From: Saccopteryx bilineata
Taxonomy: Eukaryota > Chordata > Mammalia > Chiroptera > Emballonuridae
Length of the DNA stretch: 64,000 bases
Direction of reading: 5' to 3'
Assembly (NCBI RefSeq): GCF_036850765.1
Contig: NC_089501.1
Span: 16,406,997 to 16,470,996 of the forward strand
This document shows, in pieces, positions 12,075-21,579 of this stretch. Numbering within the stretch: position 1 is the first letter of the stretch; each line of letters begins with the position of its first letter. Position numbers and translations under genes: made by a program. The notes beneath the pieces are model-generated. The model was not told the DNA's origin. It ran no database searches and saw only the letters and a program-made list of their open reading frames with translations.

Positions 12075-13469
12075 TTTTTTTTTTTTTAAATAATTTTATT
12101 TTTTTAATGGGGTGACATCAATAAATCAGGATACATATATTCAAAGATAACAAGTCCAGGGTATCTTGTCGTTCAATTATGATGCATACCCATCACCCAA
12201 AGTCAGATTGTCCTCTGTCACCTTCTATCTTGTTTTCTTTGTGCCCCTCCCCCTCCCCCTTTCCCTCTCCCATTCCCCCCTCCCCCCCGTAACCACCACA
12301 CTCTTATCAATGTCTCTTAGTTTCACTTTTATGTCCCACCTACATATGGAATAATGCAGTTCCTGGTTTTTTCTGATTTACTTATTTCGCTTCGTATCAT
12401 GTTATCAAGATCCCACCATTTTGCTGTAAATGTTCTGATGTCATCATTTCTTATGGCTGAGTAGTATTCCATAGTGTATATGTGCCACATCTTCTTTATC
12501 CAGTCATCTATTGACGGGCTTTTTGGTTGTTTCCATGTCCTGGCCACTGTGAACAATGCTGCAATAAACATGGGGCTGCATGTGTCTTTACGTATCAATG
12601 TTTCTGAGTTTTTGGGGTATATACCCAGTAGAGGGATTGCTGGGTCATAAGGTAGTTCTATTTTCAGTTTTTTGAGGAACCACCATACTTTCTTCCATAA
12701 TGGTTGTACTACTTTACATTCCCACCAACAGTGGATGAGGGTTCCTTTTTCTCCACAGCCTCTCCAACATTTGCCATTACCTGTCTTGCTAATAATAGCT
12801 AATCGAACAGGTGTGAGGTGGTATCTCATTGCCGTTTTGATTTGCATTTCTCTAATAGCTAAAGAAGATGAGCATCTTTTCATATATCTGTTGGCCATTT
12901 GTATTTCTTCCTGGGAGAAGTGTCTGTTCATATCCTCTTCCCATTTTTTTATGGGATTGTTTGTTTGTTTGTTGTTGAGTTTTATGAGTTCTTTGTATAT
13001 TTTGGATATTAAGCCCTTATCTGAGCTGTTGTTTGAAAATATCATTTCCCATTTAGTTGGCTTTCTGTTTATTTTGTTATCAGTTTCTCTTGCTGAGCAA
13101 AAACTTCTTAGTCTGATGTAGTCCCATTCATTAATTTTTGCCTTCACTTCTCTTGCCATTGGAGTCAAATTCATAAAATGCTCTTTAAAACCCAGGTCCA
13201 TGAGTTGAGTACCTATGTCTTCTTCTATGTACTTAATTGTTTCAGGTCTTATGTTTAGATCTTTGATCCATTTTGAGTTAATTTTTGTACAGGGGGAGAG
13301 ACTGTAGTCCAGTTTCATTCTTTTGCATGTGGCTTTCCAGTTTTCCCAGCACCACTTATTGAAGAGGCTTTCTTTTCTCCATTGTGTGTTGTTGGCCCCT
13401 TTATCAAAAATTATTTGACTATATATATGTGGTTTTATTTCTGGACTTTCTATTCTGTTCCATTGGTCT
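12075..13469 (-). mobile_element. Young 5'-truncated L1
   Basis: A 3' L1 fragment of about 1.4 kb on the minus strand, with its A-tail next to 12075. It is bounded by the 13-bp duplication CTGCTATCATTCT (12062-12074 and 13470-13482). It carries the last third of ORF2 with no stop before the natural end (12329) and a 3' UTR with a C-rich plus strand (12244-12288). Sequence and ORF wording closely match the nearly full-length copy at 21305-26979, so both belong to the same young subfamily. Truncation of this kind is typical of incomplete reverse transcription. Confidence 0.96.
12244..12288 (-). other. G-rich 3' UTR tract of L1 (possible G-quadruplex)
   Basis: On the minus strand this is a run of G blocks separated by one to a few bases (GGGGGGAGGGGGG-like). 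Mammalian L1 3' UTRs commonly carry such a polypurine tract. The equivalent tract of the long copy is at 21471-21534. Confidence 0.75.
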
Positions 13470-13552
13470 CTGCTATCATTCTGATATGCATATTCCCAGT
13501 TCTTATTACTACTGTAGCCCATTACGTGCTCACCCTCATGTAAAACTGTCAT
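12329..13552 (-). pseudogene. L1 ORF2 C-terminal fragment, frame open into flank
   Basis: A 407-codon frame. About the last 380 codons (13469-12329) are L1 ORF2 from just after the reverse transcriptase core to the natural terminus. Readable landmarks are [34 protein letters not shown], the Cys/His cluster [29 protein letters not shown] and [15 protein letters not shown]. About the first 28 codons come from host DNA upstream of the insertion point (13552-13470), joined in frame by chance. It lacks the endonuclease and polymerase domains, so it is a dead fragment. The unbroken frame indicates recent insertion. Confidence 0.93.
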
Positions 13553-14236
13553 TGCAATATGCCATCTGATTGTACTTTTTCTTCTTGCAATATTTAGTAA
13601 TTATCTACTATTCATCAGTGACTCATTACAATGGCTCTCATGATATATGAGGCTTCAACATCTATGGAGATAATTCCCCTAACATTTCTGCTACTTGTTT
13701 CTGAAATTTTTCACTTCAATAAACTTTACTTCTATAGAAATCTGCCTCCTGCCTGCTATATCATGTTTATATCTTGGTATATGACATCATCCAGGATTCC
13801 ATCAGCTTTGAAATAAAAAATATATAACCCACACAAGACTTCTTAAATAATGTATAGGTTTCAATTTTCCAACTAGTCAATTAAATAATTAAACATAGTT
13901 TTAGTATACAATACTATAACCCAGGACTGGTGGAGAAAGTTGATGTCATAGATGAGAGAGGAGGCATACTCTATCATAAGGAAGACCTGCATTAAGACTA
14001 TCTTACTCACACTTTCTTCTTGGCAAACCTAGCTTTTCCTCATGAAGAAAATGTCAACTCACACACACACACAAGATAAAGGCAGAAAGACACCTCATCC
14101 CAGTTCTAATGCAAATATAAATAGAAATAGGTAGGCATATTATTGCTAGCAGGATGTTATTTTTCCCTGAATTTTATTAAAAGTACAAACCAATTGTTTC
14201 ATTCCATCTTTTTCCTGATTACTGAATTATTTTGTT
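13483..14236. other. Unassigned intergenic DNA
   Basis: No gene or named repeat seen. A short (CA)n occurs near 14061-14073. Confidence 0.4.
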
Positions 14237-14261
14237 TCAAATATTTATCTTTTTTTTAAAC

Positions 14262-14424
14262 CAGGGGAGAGCGCGAACACAGTCCCCCACTACCACAAAT
14301 TATGCAGTCGAGTTTCCCACATTTGTGGAAATCGCAGGGGCAGCACACTCGGAGTGCAATGAGTGAGCCTCGCCCTGGGGAAACCACCTTCGTGATCATG
14401 GTATCTCCCCTGCCAGGTAAGTAT
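14262..14424 (-). pseudogene. RNU1: U1 snRNA retrocopy (variant, U1b-like stem II)
   Basis: The minus strand from 14424 to 14262 is a 163-nt copy of U1 small nuclear RNA (usual length 164). Features kept: the 5' splice-site pairing end ATACTTACCTGG, the stem-loop I loop GATCACGAAGG (U1-70K site), the stem-loop II loop ATTGCACTCC (U1A site), the Sm site region ATAATTTGTGG and the 3' stem. Stem II differs from the common U1 form in paired positions (CACTC...GAGTG). One A is missing after CTG, and there are a few single changes (for example TTTTCCC to TTTCCCC). Flanks TCAAATATTTATCTTTTT (14237-14254 and 14424-14441) are an 18-bp target duplication, and an A-run follows the RNA 3' end. This is therefore an L1-mobilised retrocopy without its own promoter, probably silent. 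Confidence 0.96.
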
Positions 14425-14441
14425 CAAATATTTATCTTTTT

Positions 14442-15045
14442 ATAGCCTCTTGAATCTTCCATTCTTTGTATTTTTTAATACAGGATTTTTTGGGGGGAAC
14501 CTTATACTTACATTATGATCCTTAAGGATATGGGAATGAAACTAAATCTAAGTTTTTATCCATATAGAGAAGATGAATTTTCTCCTTCCACATGGTACTG
14601 GAATCTTCTTCCTACTTTTGACCACCTGGAATATTAATTTATATTCAGAGTCTCTAGCCCCATTTCAAAATTATAATATTTTATATGCTGAGTAAGCCTC
14701 TTTATATGGTGAAACATCTCACTTTATGCTGCCTGGTCAATAAATTGATTTTTGTCTGTAATGTTTTGAAGCTGTCTGAATTTGTTTTGTTCTATTTAAT
14801 ATATTTTATCTTATACTTACTGGAAGCAACAATAAAAACTACCCCCTCAGACTATACTATGCAACTCCTGTGACTCATCAGTGGGCATATGTCCTCATTT
14901 ACTCGAGATGGTTGACAATTGTGGTCTTTAAAAAAAAGTGAATGAAAAGTGTAGAGATGTGAACTTGCTCTAACTATACTAGATGTCAGTTTTCATATAA
15001 TCGTTGTTCTTCCCTCAAGTAGGTAATGGGCCAAGTGTGTGAAGT
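14442..15045. other. Unassigned intergenic DNA
   Basis: No gene, RNA gene or named repeat recognised. Confidence 0.4.
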
Positions 15046-15049
15046 AGTA

Positions 15050-15310
15050 ATAGTTTAACATACTGGTTAAAAGTATAGTCTCCCTGATTATCAAAACACA
15101 TTGAAATCCAAATAGCACCAATAGCCCAGTTACTTGATTTATGATCTTATATAAGTTCCTTAACTTCATTAAGCATCTCAGTTGCCTAATTCTTCACAGG
15201 TATATAATAATAGACTTCATCATCAGGATGAAGTAAAACAGTGTATTCAGTGTACTTTGAACATTAATGTAGTGGTAGACACTTGATCCGTGATAAGTAG
15301 TTTATAAAAA
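15050..15310 (-). repeat. MIR SINE remnant
   Basis: The plus strand reads as the reverse complement of MIR: 'CAGTTACTTGATTTATGATC', 'AGTTCCTTAACTTCATTAAG', 'CTCAGTTGCCTAATTCTTCA', 'TATAATAATAGACTTCATCA', then the AAAACAGTGTATTC end. Strongly eroded. Confidence 0.78.
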
Positions 15311-15484
15311 TCTTCTAGAACATTTGATCTATATATTAGTGACATGCCTTTTATCGGTTTATGGTTAGGACTATAACTAACCACTGGGAACTATGGTATA
15401 TCATTTCCTTCATAACACTAGGGAAGAAGTAAATTGAATAATCAGATATGCAGAGAAAAAAAAAGGTAAGATTTAAAAATCATC

Positions 15485-16100
15485 TTTATGGTTTTCCATG
15501 ATCTTGTTACAATCTCAGTTCCCTAACAGATCCTCACCATTGTGTTCTGTGAGAAAGCTCTGGGTTCTTAGGACACATTTATCCTAGTCTCTTCTAATTT
15601 TATTTTGTAAACAAGAACCAAATTGTTTCTATCACTTGAAAGCAATCAGTGCTAACTATCACATCAATCTTTATTTGTGCGTCTGGGTTCCAGTCACAAA
15701 AGCTTCCTCATACTACCCCATGTTCTGACATGCATCTGAATAGTTGGTTACAATGCAGAATAAATAAACAAAAAACTACTTACTGTCTATTATTTCTTTA
15801 TATATTCATTAAAGTTTTATTTCCTTTGTGTTTTAGATGAAATGATTCACACATAAAATATTCCCTCTTTCTTCTGTTGAATAAATTGCCCCTTCCACAC
15901 AATATATCCAGGGACATATGTACCTGTCTTGTGGAAGTTATTTTTTCTTACATTACAGTTACTTACAAATCTGTACCAGCTTGAGTTTTCAACTCCTTTA
16001 AGGGCATTGCCATTCCTTCTTATTCATTTTTATATATCCCATGGACCTAATACATGCCTATATGTCTTTACACATACTGTGTACTTAATAAAAGATTATA
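15485..16100 (+). repeat. L2 LINE 3' end remnant
   Basis: 'TTTTCCATGATCTTGTTACA' near 15492, then the tail wording 'CAACTCCTTTAAGGGCATTG', 'TTCTTATTCATTTTTATATA', 'TCCCATGGACCTAATACATG' and ACTGTGTACTTAATAAA, match the order of an L2 3' end on the plus strand. No coding capacity. Confidence 0.65.
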
Positions 16101-17399
16101 AATATATATAACTGTTTAAGGAAAGCTATTTCTCAGAGACCTGTAATCATTTTTTTAAGTTCATATAGCCAACGTTTGTTGAAGGTTTACTGTTTTGTGT
16201 GTGTTTGTGGTGTGGTGCGGATATATGTATAATAGAAGAGAAAGTAAAGAACTGACTAAAAATTTGTGGTTGGGTAAGAGAAAAGAGCAAGTAAAACATT
16301 AGAGCAGCGAGTTTCACTCAAGCAACTGTAGCAGTCTCCCAGGAGCATTAAGTATAAAGTTTGAAGAGAGCAATCATGATGAATAAAGAGGGCAAGAGTT
16401 AGAAGTCAGGTAAAATGGAACCTTTTATAATGTAGTAAAGAGATAGCAATTAGCCAAATTTATGGAATGTAAATTAAGTCATTTGGAAATATATTTATTT
16501 TTCAGGTCACTGAGAGAACATTGAATGGATGTGTCTGTAATTTTAAAGATAATCCCCTAATGGTCAGAAAAACTACTTTGATCTTTTGTGGCATCTAGAT
16601 AAGGTGATCTGCTTTTAGCAGCACCAATTGATTCAAAATTATAGAGACTGTTAAACTCTCTGAATTAATTGCTTTTAATTTTTATGTGTGAATATAAATT
16701 TGAATTTTACTATTGAAATTCAGTCTCTGCTCATTATCTCCTGGGGCAGGAAACCTCAGTTCAAGGGTGCTGAACTGGACAGAGACGGCTATTGTCCATG
16801 TAATGCATAATTAATCATACATTATGGGAGTGTTCATTTTCCTAAAAACTTTGGAAGTCTCAGATAAGACAGGGTTGTGAATTTACTTATCTTAATACCT
16901 TATTAATTTTTTATCTAAAGGAAAAATATACTGATTAAATTTCTGTTGCTTGTTTCTCCCTCAAATTGTATTGAAAGCATAATTTTAACCATAAGAAATG
17001 TTGAAGTGGTCTGCTATCTCCGTTAAATAAGAAATACAGAGCTAAGAAAGGTTTATGCATTGTGTAAAATAAGAATCATTTGTCACAACAAAAACTTTTG
17101 TCATCCTTATGTCTTTTAGATTTGATAACAAGGTGTTACAAAAGGAACAATGACTGCATTAGAGCAAAGGTATCTGGGCTCATTCTGGAAAACACCAGAT
17201 AGTCTATTAAATATGGATTATTTTCCTGCTTAGCTCAGGAAAATTCCCAGGAAATTTTGCAACCTCAAATGGTTTGTCAAATATATGTATTTTCTGAGTA
17301 GCACCTTTACAGTACTTAAGCCAATATATGAATTGATGGAATCCTATATTTGATTTCTGAAGTACAAGTATATATATCTCAGGTATCAATTAATAGCAT
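16101..17399. other. Unassigned intergenic DNA
   Basis: No gene or named repeat recognised. Open frames are 60 codons or shorter. Confidence 0.4.
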
Positions 17400-17515
17400 A
17401 ATATATAATATAACTTATATATGTATACATCTATATAATATGATTTACATTATATAAGATATAATATGTATGTATTATATTTATAATGTTCTTATATATA
17501 TATATATACACATCC
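17400..17515. repeat. TA-rich low-complexity tract
   Basis: Alternating TATA/ATAT blocks, with the purest (TA)n at about 17494-17507. Confidence 0.8.
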
Positions 17516-18404
17516 TTGGCAGAAAGTCATAAAAATATTAAGTTTTGTATACTGCAGAATCATCAACATCATTATATCTTACAGTTTTTTTTCTACTTTC
17601 TATGTCATGAGAATATCTTTAACAATAATTTTCTCATTTTTGACATAGTTTATAGAGCAAAAGGTAAGAACTAGGTGTTTTATAAAACTCATACAAATTA
17701 ATTCAATGTCAGTCTTATTCCTATACATGTTGAAATGTTGCTTTCCTGTATGTCAGAAGTCTTGCTCATGTGTTCATGTGTGTATATGTTTGTATTTTTT
17801 AGTGATAGTGTTCTGACTCAAAATAACTAAAGGAGAAGTAGAAATGCATAGGTCCATATATCCAAGCTGTGTCAAATGGAGGGGTTCACCTATGATGCAG
17901 AAATGTCTATAACCAGAAATTTTAGTGCCTTCAGGAAGAGCTGTGATTAATGGCATGAAATCATTTTCCATTACCACTGAGTATTTCTTTTAGTTAAATA
18001 GGAAGCCACAGTACTAGGTACTCAAATATTAGAATGCTCACCATATGATAGGAGCATGGTATCTCTGGTCCAAGGTAAAAATAAATCTTGGAAGGCAAAA
18101 ATCATAATAATTGGGGAAGTAAAGTGGAAAGTACCCTAGATAATTAATCAGGGAAGAAGTTTATTTTAGTAAAGTAGAGGTTTACAAAACCTTTGCAAGT
18201 CAAAACAAAGATCAGAAAGTTGAATTTCAGAAGGGCCAGAATCCTATAAAAACTACGCATCTAAGTGGAGTGCATTCTTCTCAGAAAGATATCCAGAAAT
18301 TGCTGACAAAACCTAGTTCTGTACTCTCCTAACAACAATGCATATCTGATCCATTAGAAGTCTTTATTAGAATATTTGTGTTACCAGTTTTTCTTCTGGT
18401 TACA
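17516..18404. other. Unassigned intergenic DNA
   Basis: No gene or named repeat recognised. Confidence 0.4.
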
Positions 18405-18412
18405 GGGGTAGT

Positions 18413-18749
18413 CAACCTTTTTATACCTACCACCCACTTTTGTATCTCTGTTAGTATTAAAATTTTCTAACCACCAACTGGTTCCACAATAATGGTGATT
18501 TATAAAGTAGGGAAGTAACTTTACTTTATAAAATTTATAAAGCAGACTTACAGCAAGTTAAAGCATATAATAATAATTACTTACCAAGTACTTTCTGTCG
18601 GATTTTCATTAAGTTTGGCAGAATAAATCTTTATAAAAACAACTTATGATAGTTAAATCTATCTTTTTATTTGTACTTTGGTTGCTCCACTACCATCCAC
18701 CATGAAAGCTGGAATGCCCACTAGTGGGCAGTAGGGACCAGGTTGACTA
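18413..18749 (+). mobile_element. hAT-like MITE, family I (copy 1)
   Basis: Begins CAGGGGTAGTCAACC and ends with the damaged complement GGTTGACTA. Flanks TCTGGTTA (18405-18412) and TCTGGTAT (18750-18757) form an imperfect 8-bp duplication. A second copy lies at 49926-50329 in the opposite orientation and aligns along its whole length, which supports the boundaries. Near the right end both copies carry the palindrome CCCACTAGTGGG. There is no transposase frame, so it would have depended on an autonomous hAT. Confidence 0.8.
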
Positions 18750-18757
18750 TCTGGTAT

Positions 18758-19256
18758 CTCAGCTCACTTATATGTGATGCTAGCATTTCATTAAGCAACC
18801 AAACAATTGTGGTACTCTCAGCTTTCAAGCTTATACATTAAAGTAAAAATTTACACAAAGTGTACTCACACCTAATAAGTTTGATCAAATCCCAAATTGT
18901 ATTCTTCTTCCTTGGTTTAACATCCTTGGAATCTACCTCTTCACAAACTCCAAAGGTTTCTGTCAATACATATTGAAAGAATCTAGCAGTTTATTTTGTG
19001 TACATGTACCTCTTCCTGGAACAGACTTTAATTTGTCTTTCTGAGTTGCTAGGATATGACACTAAATATAGATCTGTAAGTATTGAGAGTGAGTTGCATG
19101 AGTCCTGAGAGGAATCACCTTTCCTTGCAATGAAAGTCACTCAAATGAAATCTTTATGGGATCTTCAGAAAGTGGAGGCAGTGGCAGAAAGTATGTTTAT
19201 CATGGCAAGATTGGCTCAATGGGATCTTTGACTGAAAGATATTCATATTATTGAGA
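18758..19256. other. Unassigned intergenic DNA
   Basis: No gene seen. The stretch 18930-19060 could be an old LINE/MIR scrap but is not clear enough to name. Confidence 0.4.
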
Positions 19257-19264
19257 CTCTAAAC

Positions 19265-19597
19265 CAGGGGTCCCCAAACTTTTTACACAGGGGGCCAGTT
19301 CACTGTCCCTCAGACCATTGGAGGGCCGGACTATAAAAAAAAAACTATGAACAAATCCCTATGCACACTGCACATATCTTATTTTAAAGGAAAAAAAAAA
19401 AGAAACAGGAACAAATACAATATTTAAAATAAAGAACAAGTAAATTTAAATCAACAAACTGACCAGTATTTCAATGGGAACTATGCTCCTCTCACTGACC
19501 ACCAATGAAAGAGGTGCCCCTTCCGGAAGTGCGGCGGGGCGGAGAAACGGCCTCAGGGGGCTGCATGCGGCCCACGGGCATAGTTTGGGGACCCCTG
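19265..19597 (+). mobile_element. hAT MITE, family II
   Basis: A clean 333-bp element with terminal inverted repeats CAGGGGTCCCCAAACT and AGTTTGGGGACCCCTG. Flanks CTCTAAAC (19257-19264) and CTCTAAAA (19598-19605) match 7 of 8 and fit the hAT target preference. The ends are GC-rich and the middle is A-rich. There is no transposase. The good ends suggest it is younger than the family I copies. Confidence 0.9.
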
Positions 19598-19605
19598 CTC
19601 TAAAA

Positions 19606-20735
19606 TGTCTCATGTCAATTCTTAGAGAGCTATTCTTTTCCAAGCAGAGTCTTAACAGTAAGGATAAACATTTAGTGAGATTATGGGTTCAACCTAAATT
19701 TTACTTCAGCAACCCATAGAATTAAAACTGATTTCTCGTTTTTAGTAATATTTGTCTGCAATTCCATGAATGGAGAGGGAAACCGCACGACTGCTTTAGT
19801 TTGGGCTATAGCTTCACCTGAGAATTTAAACACTGGACTCAAAATTTTCTGTAAGCCCTTCATGACAACATGATTCTGCCATTCCATAGCTATAGACCTT
19901 TATACTCATGTTTTCCATACCAAAGCTTTATTTTAGCAGTAGCATGGTCATTCAAATTCTGTTTTAATTACCACATAATTTCAAAAACTAACCAATGTGA
20001 ATTTGTAAATTTAAAGGTTTTTTTTTATTTTTATTTTTTTGGCTACTACATACTTGAATCCTATGTATATTGGTAATGAGCTCATTACTGCTTTCAAATC
20101 TAATTAAATCAGAAAAACAACCCCAGATTCTCATATTTGGAGTTGTTTCTATAGAATCACTACTGGTAATAGATGTTGTTTTGTTGAGGTTTAGTCTGGA
20201 AAATGAAATTGCTATAGGTATATAAAATGAAATAAAATTTAATACAATGTATTAGAAACTTGCACAATACTTTGAACCCTTAAGGAGCAAACATCAGCAA
20301 GGCCATTTGCAAAAAAAATTTTCTGGATGTGTTGAGATGATGGAAAAGTTGTCACTAACAGACCTATATTTCATCAACAATAAAGTAATAATTAGCTCTC
20401 AGAAGAATATCAAAACCTTCTTTAAAACACCCAGAATCCACCCATGTTTATAGCTACCAACTTCTCTTTTTCTTCCATTCTCCACAAATGATCCCATGGT
20501 CTCTCATGGTTAAATTTATCTAGAACTCAAGTCACTGAAAGGTGTGGGAAATATAGCTTCAAGGTTTTATATCCTTAAAACTCAGGAGTGATCTAAGAAG
20601 GATAGAATTGTCTTGAGTATGCACAAATAACACCTGTATTATCTGGCATGTCATAAAAATAGGAGCAGAAATTATTATTAATGGTGTAATATTAAAAGTC
20701 TTCAAGTTCAACAAAATGAGGATGTAAGCTACCAC
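19606..20735. other. Unassigned intergenic DNA
   Basis: No gene or named repeat recognised. Short frames only. Confidence 0.4.
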
Positions 20736-21304
20736 CTCTTCCACTCAAAAATTTACTAAAGTTTTAGCTAGAAGAAAAAGAAAGGTAAAATACCTTAAAA
20801 GTAATGAAAGAAACAAAAACATGCTATTAGTAAACTATATAATTGTCTATATAAAAACCCCACAGATCCTATAGTTAAATTCTTAGAATTACTTGGAGTC
20901 TTTAGCAAGATACAAGATAAAATATAAATATACAAAAATAGACTGCATTTTCTTTTACTCACGAAAAATGTAGTTTATAAATATAGTGTAATTAATAATA
21001 CTACTTACAAGACCATCAAAAATATAAAATAGAAAAAATTTAGCAAAAATATTCAAGATATTCATGAAAACTAAAACTTTATCAAAAGATATTAAGTCAT
21101 CTAAATAAATAAAGACATAAATATATTTATATTTAAATATAAGTTATTAAAGATATCAATTCTTTCCAAACCCTGATGAAAATATATTTGCACCTTGGTC
21201 AATTAATTAGAAGATTTAAATAGACAAGTGCCAAGAATGGCTAATACATTTTTGAAGAAGTATAAGTTTAGATGACTTGCTGAACTAATGTTAAGAATTA
21301 TTAT
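20736..21304 (+). repeat. Ancient L1 ORF2 remnant (left part)
   Basis: Decayed plus-strand ORF2 wording: 'AGTCTTTAGCAAGATACAAG', 'TATAAATATACAAAAATAGA', 'AAGACCATCAAAAATATAAA' and 'GATATCAATTCTTTCCAAAC'. The order fits the region after the reverse transcriptase active site. It continues after the young L1, at 26997-27091, which shows nesting. Many stops. Confidence 0.65.
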
Positions 21305-21579
21305 TATTATTTTTTTAAAAAAATTTTATTAATGGTAATGGGATGACATTAATAAATCAGGGTACATATATTCAAAGAAAACATGTCTAGGTTATTTTGT
21401 CATCAAATTATGTTGCAAACCCCTCGCCCAAAGTCAGATTGTCCTCCGTCACCCTCTATCTAGTTCTCTGTGCCCCTCCCCCTCCCCCTAACTCTCTCCC
21501 TCCCTCCCTCCCATGTCCTCCCTCCCCCCCCCACCCTTGGTAACCACCACACTCTTGTCCATGTCTCTTAGTCTCATTT
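21305..21579 (-). other. L1 3' UTR and A-rich end
   Basis: After the ORF2 stop comes about 275 bp with a G-block polypurine tract on the minus strand (21534-21471), then the conserved 'TTGATTTATTAATGTCATCC'-like end and an A/T-rich tail. It closely matches 12075-12328. No classical AATAAA is placed cleanly at the end. The tail abuts the left target duplication. Confidence 0.85.

Noticed and set aside
14255..14424. Functional U1 snRNA gene
   Set aside because: The 18-bp TSD and A-run show retroposition. No PSE/DSE-like promoter or 3' box was recognised around it.
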